This document shows, piece after piece, positions 36,101-44,530 of a stretch of 64,000 bases of DNA. Origin of the DNA: Quercus robur (taxonomy: Eukaryota; Streptophyta; Magnoliopsida; Fagales; Fagaceae); contig NC_065538.1 of NCBI RefSeq assembly GCF_932294415.1, positions 78,381,834 to 78,445,833 on the forward strand. Reading direction: 5' to 3'. The translations under genes were made by a program, and so were the position numbers. The notes under the pieces are model-generated. The model saw only the letters and a list, made by a program, of their open reading frames with translations, had not been told where the DNA came from and made no database searches. The first letter of the stretch is position 1; every line of letters starts with the position of its first letter.

Positions 36101-39100
36101 GCCTGTTCTTCAAAGAGAAATGTTATCTATCCCTCTCACAATGAGAGATGATTGCCTCAAAAGATCAAATGTTATGATTGATAGTGGAGTCAAATGAAAA
36201 GCTCCAAGTTATGTTATCAAGATGTGTGGGAGGTCATATAATCATATTTCTATAATTGAGATTAGTCACATGATCTAGTGCTAATTGTGTATGCCTTGGT
36301 TGAATTGATCATTGAAGCTTCACATTAGACAAAGGACTATCTCATTGTTGATATCCACACACAACACACAAGTTTATGTTCAATAAATGCCATATTCATT
36401 TGTGTGATTGTACTTGATAAAATGTGTTTTCACATGCTCAATCTTTGTTAATTCAAGCACAAAAAGATTTTTGAGTGTTTTAGGTGTTTTTGGAAAGTTT
36501 TTTTGTTGGAAAAATCTGAAAATTTCAAAAATACAGTTTTGCCCTGTTTTGGCGGCTCAGTCGCGGGTATGTCAAGTCGCGAGCCTCAGTCGCATCTTCG
36601 CTGGTCATTTTTGGCGACTTGTTCGCGAGTGGAAGGTCCAGTCGCGAGGTTCACTCAGAGATTTTCGCGGCTTAGCTCGCGACTCACTCGCGGGTAGACC
36701 TTCCAGTCGCAAAAAACACTTTGAAAAATTTTTCAAAATTTTGTTCTTGAGTGCTTTGGCGGCTTGATTTGGCGACTATGTGGCGACTTAATCAAGTCGC
36801 GAAAATCGCGTGTTTTGCAGAAACAGGAGCAGTTTTTAAACCTCTTTCAGTTTTCCCTCGAACTTTTGTAACTGTTCATCTTCCCTTTAAATTTTTTTCT
36901 TCCAAACACTTCGTGAATCCTTTTTTCAAACCCCTTTGGTGCTTCATTTCTTATCCAAATCATCAAGAAAAGGTATGGGTTTTGCTTTCTCAGTCTCATT
37001 TTCTTCTTCCTGCATATTTCTGTTACTGTTTGGACTAATATTGTATTTGTTATACTTATCTCTTTGTGTAATGGGTATGGAGTGTCGTGTTTGCTATTGT
37101 TCTCACCTGTTTTCATGCTGAGCAGTCACAATGTGTTTTTCATTGTTCTGATTTTTGCTTATTATTGAATCTGAGAATCTTTTCTGAAATGGGTTTGGTG
37201 TCTATGTGACTTACTCATTACACTTGCCTGAATATTGATGTTGGTGTTTGGTTTTGGTTACTGAGTTGATATGATAACATAATGTATGTTTTTCAACCAC
37301 GTGCTCCAGTGTGGATGTTTGGTTTCTTCATGATTGAAATATTTTCCCCATGTTCATGTCTCTGATGGAGTGATTTATGTTATCTGCTCTAAATGTTCAA
37401 ATGCTGTATCTTATTGCATATCATGGTCATGTTAACCTGTCTCAATGACAGTTTTGTCAGTTGTGATGTCTATCTTTGTCTTGGTGCACTTTCACCAAGT
37501 TTGATGCACGTATTAGTTTGTGCTTCTGTGTATTGTTGGAAGTTTTGGTTGGGTCTGCACTATCTTCAGTCTGGGTTTATATATTGAAATATTGTTTACA
37601 CTGAATCTTGTTGACAATCTTTTTGTGGGGTATTGTTGCTTGGTTCTTTTCTGTTGGCCTGTTCTCTTGCAGATGTCTCGTCGATCTTCCAGGGGTAAAG
37701 ACATTGTTGCTGACGAACCAGCAACACCAGTTGCTAAAAGGACTCGTCTATCATCTCAAGCATCTCAAGATCCCAATGAGGATAGATTCAGAGTTCCCCT
37801 TAACTCACACGCCTACTCAAATGTGTTTGACAAGTCAACAACTATAGTGGAACGGGTAGTAGAGTTCAACACCTTAGGGACTACTTTCATCCCTCGAATC
37901 TTTGAGAAATGAGACTGGGCAAACTTGTTCGGAAACTTTGATGATCCAATGGATGAGCTGGTCAAAGAATGCTTCTCCAATGCAACTGATCTTGGACCTA
38001 TCCTCATTTTCTGGGTCAGAGGAACAGAGTTTAGTGTTACCCCAGACTCCATCGCAGATCTTCTCAGCATCACCAGACCTCAGAATGTGAATTGAACTCC
38101 CTATGATGAACGAAATCCAGAGGTTGGAGAAATTTTACAAATCCTAGGACACGATCATGAGGTATCCAGTGCAGGAACTTCCATCAGCACCGCAAAGTTT
38201 GCACCTGAGCTGACCACACTGAAGTTGATCATGTTCACCAATCTCTACCCACTGTCCAACATTACATTCATCAATCTTTGGAGAGCTATATTTCTATGTG
38301 ACCTCATTACAGGAGCCCCCATTGATATATGTGCTCACATCTACTACAACTTGAGGAAGACCGCGTGTCGATCTACAGCTCGAGGAACCATTCCATTTTG
38401 CAGTCTCGTCATGAAACTCATTCTTAGTGCAGGCATTATTCCTCCTGCTGATGGTAAAATGTTGACTCGTCAACGTCCCATTTCCTTGCTCACTCTTCAA
38501 GCAAGCAGAAGTCACTCCTCTAAATCACCAAGAAGTGCTCACATCTCTCCGGTTACTTCATCTGCCCCTCACTCAGAGACACCTGCTCATACCACATCTG
38601 CATCACGTGCTGTTCCTGAAGCTTCACCGGCTGGTATTTCGCAAGCACAAACTGCTCCTCATACTGACAGAGTCGGCAGTGTACTTGAGCATATTCAGAA
38701 ACGCGTTGATGAGCTTGTGGCACTTCTCTACTCCACAAACAACCACGTCCAGATGCGCCTCGAAACTATGGAGAATCAGCTAGATGAGATTCAACGGAAG
38801 TTGGACGAGAGTGTTTAGCTATTCGTGACAAAAAGGGGGAGAGCATTCAGTAAGGGGGAGAAAAGTTCAAATGGAAGTGTGCATAGTGATAGGGGGAGTA
38901 CACACATACTTTTGTCATACTTTTGGTTTTAGTCTTATCTTTTAAACTTATGGTTTTAGGTTTATGTTTGTTGGGTATTTTTAGTGTTTTTATGGTTTTT
39001 GATACACTGTGTTTTGGTGTATAGCTGTTTCGAACTCTAAACTTATACTCTTGGTTTAAACTTTAAATATATGTTGATGATGTTTTTCAGGAAGTTATTG

Positions 39101-41015
39101 GTTTGCACCCTTGTGCTTTTGTAAGCTTTTAGGGTTAATGTTTTATGCATAGTTTGTAGGCTTTATGGTATATACCTTGCTTAAGTGTAGCCTTTATGCT
39201 ATGTTGAAATCAGTACTTTAATCTAAATGTTCTGCATTTTGTTTTATGTACTATCACTCTTGTGCCCTTGTAGGATTGTTCCTAGATGCATATGCCTTGT
39301 GTGCTATGCATTGGTTGAGTGTTGAGCATACAAGTGTCTTGTCTTGTGCTTGTTAACTTGTATGTCCTTGTGTTCATTCCAAGTGTGGATGAGCACTGTG
39401 ATCACTTCCTTGTGGTGTTCACTTGGTTGATCAAGCCATGGTTTGTTTATTAACTCCATCTTTGCTTGATCTCATATTGCCTGTTTCATATGCATTTATA
39501 ATTTTCTGCTTACAATGATCATGGTGTATTGTTGTGTTTCAGGAGTTTATGTTCATATGATTCAAGTGCTTCACAGCTTCTAGAGTTACGTGTGAGTGAG
39601 TTTTGTTCAACTGTTCCCAACTCACATGTTAAGTCTAGAGTCTGTTTTAGGGTTTTGTCACGGAATAGCCAAAGGGGGAGATTGTAAGGTTGAATTTATT
39701 CAACCATCTAATTGGCTTTATTCCGTGCCAAATTTGCTTGTAATTCAGCATTTAGTAACCCTGTATTTAGGTGGGTTTGTTGTAAGGGTAGTGAGTGAGA
39801 TAGAGTGAAGATTGCTCAAGAGTGTGCAAGAAAACAGAGTGTCGTGGCTGGGACTCGCGGGTGGACTCGCGGCTGCAAGCCGCCAGAAGCTGCACACGTG
39901 CCAAGCATGCTGGAAGATGAACAGTCATGCTAGCTGGAGCACTACAGGACAAAACAGGACAACTGGCCATACGGTTAACTCGCGACTGGATCTCGCGACT
40001 TGGTCAAGCCGCGAGGTCAAGCCGCGAGCCACCCCTGTTTTGGAAAAACCTGACGTTTCACATTCCTCTTCACTCCAGTATAAATACCCCTTTAACCCAC
40101 GATTGAAAGAGAGCTTCCAGAGAGAATTTTGAGAGAGAAACCTTAAAGAAAAACCAGATTGTTTCACCCACAATCTATACCTTAGAGTCTCTTCAAATTC
40201 CCTCACTCTCTTCCTCTCCATTGTCAAATCCTTGAGAGGCATTATACCAAACCTGGTTCTCACCATTATCATCTCTGTGAGACAGTCGTTTGGAGTTCTG
40301 GGAAGCAGTTAGGAAGGAGCCAATCTTCATTGGTTGATGCTACGGTGTAGTAGCGGAATCCGGGAAGCTAGAAAAGAAAAAGGTTCGGCGCAACCTCGTT
40401 GAAGCAAGAAGCTTGGAGGGCTTAGGTGCACTGGGTAGATTAGGCTTGGAGGGTCTATTGCTGTCCTTGTATCCCAACTGTATTTTCTAGTGGATTGATT
40501 ACCGCTTGGAGGGCGGCGGAGAGGTTTTTCGCCGAGGTCTTCGGTTTCCTCTTCGATAACACATCGGGTGTTATCTTTGTGTTTGCATCTTCCTTCCTCT
40601 CTATCTCTGCCTTTACATTATCTGCTGTGGTTTTATTTTGTTATGGCTTAGATAGTATTTAACATATTTCACATTATAGCATATGTTAAGTTTCCGTACA
40701 CTTGTTGTTTGACATATTGCTTGTGTTGGTTAAGTTAATTTTTGGGGGTCTAAACGTTCAAAAGTGTTTTGTACACGTTTTTGAACTTTCAATTAGTCTA
40801 CACATAATCTACTTTACATATCTAACTAACGCAAATTATTTCAGGACACAATGGAGGAAATTGTAAAAAAATCAAGGAAGGAAAGGTACATAGCCAGTCA
40901 AAAAATAGAAATAGGAGAAACATCTGCTCAAAGACCTGAAAGAATGCCGCTCCAAATGCTTCAAAAACGTCAAAAGAGTACTAAGCAAATTGCTACAAAG
41001 AAGAAAAAAAACTGA
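30111..41015 (+). CDS. Helitron-encoded replication protein A (RPA70-like), 10 exons
   Basis: Single-stranded-DNA binding protein of the RPA large-subunit type, expected to coat the displaced Helitron strand. Proposed exons: 30111-30254, 30392-30665, 30777-30873, 30952-31076, 31158-31239, 31367-31502, 31607-31764, 31853-31973, 32106-32294, 40845-41015. All junctions are GT..AG, phases match at every boundary, and the total is 1497 bases (498 codons plus stop) with no internal stop. The N-terminal part is the DUF223-like OB fold (LKVRVLRMWDAINIANNNDL...). A second OB region covers exons 3-6. A zinc-ribbon-like pair CLICK...CERCKNE occupies exon 7. The tail is Lys-rich. Intron 9 (32295-40844) holds a complete LTR element in the same orientation, which may end or disturb the transcript. 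Start 30111 was chosen because an acceptor lies just upstream, after the earlier in-frame ATG at 30084. Confidence 0.82.
32347..33477 (+). repeat. 5' LTR of element 2
   Basis: Starts TGTAAGG and ends TTTCA. Contains a tandem duplication of a 22-bp unit (ACCATCTAATTGGCTTTATT..., about 32368-32411), a TCGCGA/CGCGG array (~32525-32730), a TATA box TATAAATA (32765-32772) and a leader. Family members are at 39683-40791 and 1-359. Confidence 0.95.
33480..33491 (+). other. Primer binding site of element 2
   Basis: TGGTATCAGAGC, two bases after the 5' LTR, is a perfect match to the 3' end of initiator tRNA-Met, the usual primer of Ty1/copia elements. Confidence 0.95.
33547..35517 (+). CDS. gag: Element 2 Gag, copia type with two zinc knuckles
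   Basis: A 656-residue open frame starting 55 bases after the PBS. It should form the retrotransposon particle and bind its RNA. Residues ~1-50 are the DUF4219-like start (MDRSQSLNAPPYFDGSNYAFWKV...), ~50-220 the UBN2/gag-polypeptide region, ~285 a CCHC knuckle CFECNGHGHFKKEC, ~375-470 acidic and coiled-coil-like, ~555 a second knuckle CHYCGLQGHTRPNC, then a basic Arg/Gly-rich tail. It is intact, unlike the homologue in element 1. Normal copia elements continue into protease-integrase-RT; here the frame ends and no pol follows, so Gag would have to work with pol proteins from another element. Confidence 0.92.
   Translation: MDRSQSLNAPPYFDGSNYAFWKVRMRAFLCSIDESVWDAVEIGWTKLEAAKSTWDKEALAASNANSKALNAIFCGVSPDEFHRISHITIAKEAWEILETTYEGTKKVKDTKLQMLTTRFEELKMSEDEPFDSFYGKLNEVVVSKFNLGEKTEDSKIVRKILRSLPESFRTKVTAIEESKDLDDIKVQELVGSLQTYEMSLPNQRKSKSLALKTINEKVEDQDSSGEDVVDKDVAYLVKNFRKFLKFKNNGKFDDKRKFQNFGREKRDFKKKDGKESQSTQGVTCFECNGHGHFKKECPNYLKSKGKVYATTLSDSDSSDSKSEESCDGEGNYSAFMTIAHIESSDELNLLVRDLGEHSDDESLGIVEESEAEEEESTANLQENYNSLLEKSGEYTRVAKAAVRKMKKAEEDYKSLLIRYREAKCEIETLNGELSEAYTKVRFLENEVVQANAKIERVTTKKLDDVISSQKSFSDKSGLGYTGGSSSSGNVTKEVKLVKAKDPVVADLTGVKLEVEEKKNVVDQRMLNHRNQSVGRSESRAKSRPRPQRGPRGTYVCHYCGLQGHTRPNCQKLRAKNSATPQRSGGPGNDRRIWAGDQSRDQNGDPGMMNVMKMIGAFTNCLESFSRRFESPNSRTQSFKEITPNASDVWVKRGTHA
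35518..36539 (+). other. Element 2 spacer between gag and the ORF2 unit
   Basis: AT-rich, no credible coding region or promoter motif. Same relative position as the 5021-6267 spacer of element 1. Confidence 0.6.
36540..37672 (+). promoter_or_regulatory. Probable internal promoter, leader exon and intron of element 2 ORF2
   Basis: Bases 36545-36810 hold many TCGCGA, TCGCGG and GGCGACTT motifs of the kind packed into the LTR U3 (~32525-32730). A leader with pyrimidine-rich sequence follows. A donor at 36973 (AAAAG/GTATGG) and an acceptor at 37671-37672 (TTGCAG) placed directly before the ORF2 ATG define a 700-bp intron. There is no clear TATA; TTTTTAAACC at ~36833 is the nearest candidate. Promoter activity is inferred from layout only. 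Confidence 0.55.
37673..38818 (+). pseudogene. Element 2 ORF2: putative plant transposon protein-like, two nonsense codons
   Basis: Reading from the ATG right after the intron acceptor (MSRRSSRGKDIVADEPATPV) gives 381 codons to the stop at 38816, with TGA at 37910 and 38093 and no frameshift. Both TGAs are what CGA (Arg) gives after CpG deamination. The N-terminus is basic. The middle (TTFIPRIFEK...WANLFGNFDD, WVRGTEFSVTPDSIADLLSI, PLSNITFINLWRAIFLCDLI) resembles the Transposase_32-like plant family. The C-terminus is Ser/Ala/His-rich, then coiled-coil-like (RLETMENQLDEIQRKLDESV). It corresponds to ORF2 of element 1 in position, order and general residue pattern. Molecular role is unknown. 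Confidence 0.75.
38819..39682 (+). other. Element 2 3' untranslated region with repeated polypurine tracts
   Basis: The true polypurine tract AAAGGGGGAGAT (39671-39682) adjoins the 3' LTR. Three further tracts of the form A(n)GGGGGAG lie at about 38830, 38854 and 38893, just after the ORF2 stop. Otherwise T-rich and non-coding. Confidence 0.75.
39683..40791 (+). repeat. 3' LTR of element 2
   Basis: 1109 bp; same as the left LTR except for the 22-bp duplication and a few substitutions. TATA at 40079-40086. Followed by the target duplication ATTAG. Confidence 0.95.
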
Positions 41016-41790
41016 ACTCTAATGTATAAACTACCTTACTCTAAGAGTCTTTATGTATTTCATAGTATTGTTAATTATTATTATTTTTTTCTTTAGAAGA
41101 CTAAACTGAATGTACTGAATAAAGCTGACAGATTAGGACAGCATTACTATAAAATGTAATTATAGTAAAACCCAAAATGGCTGATTTCAAAGTGTATAAA
41201 GTGAATGAAGAATGTAGTCGACAGAATTGCTTTAATAAAATAAATAGATTTTCCCCTACTGTTCTATTGTTGTAAAGTAAGAAGTTATGTGTGTTCAACT
41301 ACTGCATCTCTATTTTTTTAGTTATTGTGGCTGTTTGGATTAGTTATATATCTACTTCAATACATCAAAATTCCCTTATAATGTCTATTGTGACTATTTT
41401 TTCTTCTAATCATCTATTGAGGTTTTTTTTTTCAATAGTTGAATACATGAATTTTTCTTTCCATTTCTTTTCCTCACCTCCTTTTTTTTTTAAAAGAAAC
41501 ATAATGATATCTAATTCTTACAACTTTATTACTTCTAATGAAACCATTCTTATAGCTATACACAGGTTATTATTTTGATCTCTTATTTTTTTAACAGAGA
41601 TATACAGTGAAAAACATGTCTGTTTATTACAATGTAATTTATCAGGATCATTCGTAAATACCATCAAAAATAGAATAGTAATGACTAAGAGTCTTTACAA
41701 TGTATAATATATATTAAAAGCAATTAGCAGTATTCTTTTCTACTTATAAGATTTTAAATAATCCCGCGCGTTGCGCGGGTTAAACACTAG
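41016..41790 (+). other. Helitron 3' region and terminal hairpin
   Basis: AT-rich, no coding sequence. The last 28 bases hold the GC hairpin (41763-41779) and the CTAG terminus, the termination signal of rolling-circle transposition. Confidence 0.88.
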
Positions 41791-42277
41791 TATTAATAAT
41801 ATGTAAATAAACAATTGTAAACAACTATAATTAATAATTGTTATAACATTTTTTTTGGTCCCTAATATAACTTATTAGTATATTACAATGTGTATAATAT
41901 TAATATGGGCTCATTGATTGAGTTGTTGTGGATGGTTTGAAAGGAAACAAATTGGGATTGGGGGAAACTATGAAAGGGTAACGGGAATAGTGTGGTGTCA
42001 CTGGTGTGGTGAAATCATGTGTGACAATAACTTTCAAGAAGTGGAAGTGCCTTTTTCTTAGGTTCTAAGCTTATTGATTAAATTAGGATAGGTTTTTGGC
42101 TTCTTTTCTTATGTCAGTGATATAATTTGATTATGGGAATGCTTCTTTGTTTTTTCTTTTCTCATGTCAGGAGGAGCAAGACCTTAAAGAGTTAAAGCTG
42201 TTATTCATCTAAAAAACATTTTATGAGGAGCCGGGGGTGCACTTGAGCCCCTCTCACCCCCCTTGGCTCCACCCCTG
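41791..42277. other. Right part of the hAT-like element
   Basis: No coding sequence. It ends in the right terminal inverted repeat (about 42263-42277) preceded by C-rich sequence. Similar GGTGGAGCC ends are common on non-autonomous hAT elements. Confidence 0.7.
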
Positions 42278-43136
42278 AATATAGCACTAGAAGCCCCTAC
42301 GAGGCAAACCTTGATCAAATTCTCTCGGAGATTGTCTCCTCAACCAACAAGACCAATACTGAATGAGGCTTTTATCCTTCTTCTTACGGCCAATACTCTG
42401 ACAGAGCTTATGCCATTGGACTCTGTAGAGGAGATATTAAGGAAGACCTTTGCCATAGTTGTCTCAACGAATCAAGAATCGCTCTCAAACAGCCTTGTCC
42501 CAATCAGAAAGAAGCAATAGTATGGTACGACAATTGCATGTTAAGGTACTCCGATCGACCTTTATTATGTATCATGGAAGATCAACCTGCTTTCTACAAA
42601 TGGGACACTCAGAATGTATCGAATGTAGATAGGTACAGCAAGGTGATTAAGAACTTGTTAGATGGAGTGATAAGTGAAGCTGCCTCGGGTAATTCTTACA
42701 AGTGTGCCACAAGAACCTTAGTCAAACCAGACTCATCCAACAGCACAATATATGCGCATGCGCAATGCACTCCTGATTTGATTGAGCCCGATTGCAGTGA
42801 ATGCTTGAAAATTATTTCTGGACAAATTCCACAATGTTGTCTTGGAATGGAAGGTGGGAGATATAACACACCCAGCTGATTTGATTTGGCTTATATGCCA
42901 GGAACTCTGAGTGAATTAGTAAGCCTGCTTGTTGCAAATGTTAGTATAGCAGCTACAACGAAAATGTATTTCGCAGCGAAAGAAGCAAAATATACAGAGT
43001 CTCTAACGCTATACGCTCTCGCACAATTCACGCCATACATATCCAGCATAAATTGATTTTATATTAATGTTTTTTTTTTCCCTCACATGCCTACAACACT
43101 TGGCTCAAATAAACTGTTTTTTTCTCCAGCAGCTAA

Positions 43137-43521
43137 GAGCATTCCCATCAAGTGTATCAAATGCCAGATATTTGGCATTTGACACGTCAGACTCTAAAAA
43201 ACCACTTTTATCAAGTGTTTTAAATGCCACAATATTTAGCATTGATGAACAGTGCAATCTCAAATTTGAGACTGCACTATTCACAAATTGTAAAACTTAT
43301 ATTATTTTTTATTTAGGTGGGGCCTGCTTTCTTTAAAGAGGGAGAGTGAGAAATAATAAAAAAATGTATAAAAATATTAAAGAAAGAATATTTAAATGAA
43401 GTTGTAAAAAAAATAGATTGTTTGATGTTTGGTATATTGTAATATAAGGTGTTAAAATTGTAAAAATAGTGTTTTAAAATTGTAATTGCTAAAATTTTTA
43501 CAATTGTTGATGAGAATGCTC
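43137..43521. mobile_element. Tourist/Harbinger-like MITE 1
   Basis: Terminal inverted repeats GAGCATTCCCATCA and TGATGAGAATGCTC, flanked by TAA on both sides (43134-43136, 43522-43524). The 3-bp duplication and ~385-bp size fit PIF/Harbinger MITEs. No ORF. Confidence 0.8.
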
Positions 43522-43524
43522 TAA

Positions 43525-44399
43525 GGGCATCCACATCATTATATGTAAAATTTTTCATTTATTTTACGCTAAGACTTACTTTTTCTATTTTATATAAGCA
43601 ATTTGGAAAAACACACATCAAATCGTCTATTATACACTATGTTTTCTTTAAATAATCATTTATTATTATTTTATTATTTCACCTACCCACTATCCACCAC
43701 CACACTCTCTCTCTCTCTTCTTATTTTTTTCATTTTTCAAAATAATACTCTCTCTTCTCCATAGCCCAATTACAAAACCACTCCTCACTATCTCTAAAAT
43801 TGTCCCTCACAATCTTTCATAGCTAGAGCTTGCCTTCAGCTTCGTCCAAGGCCGAGAGTCCCAAAGCCTTTGCCAATGCCGGTGGCTGTGAAGATCAACA
43901 TCACCACTACAAACAATGGTCAAAACCCGATTCCTTGAACCATCATAGACCCAATTTGGGTGGGTATGGTTGATCTTCACTCTCTCTCATGGCAGCGGCA
44001 AACACTCCACCAAGCTTCCATGGCAACGGTGATTCGGCATAGGTTTTGGGTTGATTTGGTTTTTTAAACAGTTTTCTGTTACTCATTTGTTTTGGGTTGA
44101 TTTTGTGTTGGATTTGTGATGAGTTTTTAGATTTGTTTGAGTTGTTTTCTTGTTCTTCCTCCTTCTTTTTCTTTTTTGGATTGAAGAGAGCAAGGGAATA
44201 GAGAGATTGAAAGAGTTAGGGAAGAGAGAACGAAGGTGAGAGAGGAGAGAGAAAAAAATTATTTAATAATCAAATAGAAAGCTATGGTAATTGTGTAAAT
44301 ATGCACGATTACTATAGCATTTTTTGATATGTACAGTGTTATAGACCCACTAAAAGAATCACCAATTTTTCTATTTTCCATGGACTGGTGCAATTGCTC
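43525..44399. mobile_element. Probable MITE 2 adjoining MITE 1
   Basis: Starts GGGCATCCACATC; the right end reads GAGCAATTGCACCAG on the minus strand, an imperfect inverted repeat. TAA flanks both ends, and the left TAA is shared with MITE 1. Contains AT-rich and CT-rich stretches and no coding sequence. Confidence 0.5.
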
Positions 44400-44530
44400 T
44401 AAAGGAAGTTTCAATGGTAAAGAAACCTGAGGAATCCTTGCAATTTGATTTGGATACCATTAAAGGTGTCGCAAACAATTTCTCTAATGATAAAAAGCAT
44501 GGTACAGGTGGATTTGGCAAGGTTTACAAG

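Larger units (their letters stand above)
32347..40791 (+). mobile_element. LTR retrotransposon 2: copia-type gag plus ORF2, no pol
   Basis: LTRs at 32347-33477 and 39683-40791 are nearly identical (a handful of substitutions by eye) apart from a 22-bp tandem duplication in the left one. The target duplication ATTAG is perfect (32342-32346 and 40792-40796). Order: LTR, PBS, gag (intact), spacer, CGCG-motif array, leader exon, intron, ORF2, repeated polypurine tracts, LTR. No integrase, reverse transcriptase or RNase H is present. High LTR identity means a recent insertion. It lies in intron 9 of the Helitron RPA gene. Confidence 0.95.
18617..41790 (+). mobile_element. Helitron with RepHel and RPA genes
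   Basis: The right end is diagnostic: a 7-bp-arm GC hairpin CCCGCGC-GTT-GCGCGGG (41763-41779) followed by TTAAACACTAG ending in CTAG at 41790, with T next. The left end is a TC preceded by A; 18617 (TCTATATATATA) is the best candidate and 18611 is possible. Inside are the rolling-circle replicase-helicase and an RPA70-like gene, the gene pair typical of plant Helitrons. Removing the nested 8.45-kb LTR element leaves about 14.7 kb. Helitrons make no target duplication, and the element lies between A and T as expected. Confidence 0.88.
18526..42277. mobile_element. hAT-like non-autonomous element carrying a Helitron
   Basis: Terminal inverted repeats: the left end TAGTGGTGGAGCCA (18526) pairs with the right end, which reads CAGGGGTGGAGCCA on the minus strand (ending 42277). 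The flanking 8-bp duplications are attatagc (18518-18525) and aatatagc (42278-42285), one mismatch, and the empty site is visible in the paralogous CRK at ~63310. Eight-base duplications and this end sequence fit hAT elements. Without the Helitron it would be only about 580 bp, with no transposase. Confidence 0.8.
42278..44530 (+). pseudogene. CRK pseudogene, rest of exon 1 and a kinase exon piece
   Basis: From 42286 the codons match the intact CRK after residue ~42 and stay in one frame to 42876. Both DUF26 signatures are present: CRGDIKEDLCHSC and CTPDLIEPDCSEC. A TGA at 42364-42366 breaks it. Similarity ends at the TGA at 42877, before the last Cys-containing stretch of the second DUF26. 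After two MITEs, ~44408-44530 encodes the start of the kinase region (KKPEESLQFDLDTIKGVANNFS...GTGGFGKVYK, Gly-rich loop) ending at a donor GTACTT at 44531. The transmembrane exon and most of the kinase are missing. Together with 17835-18525 this is one gene split by the hAT/Helitron insertion. Confidence 0.88.
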
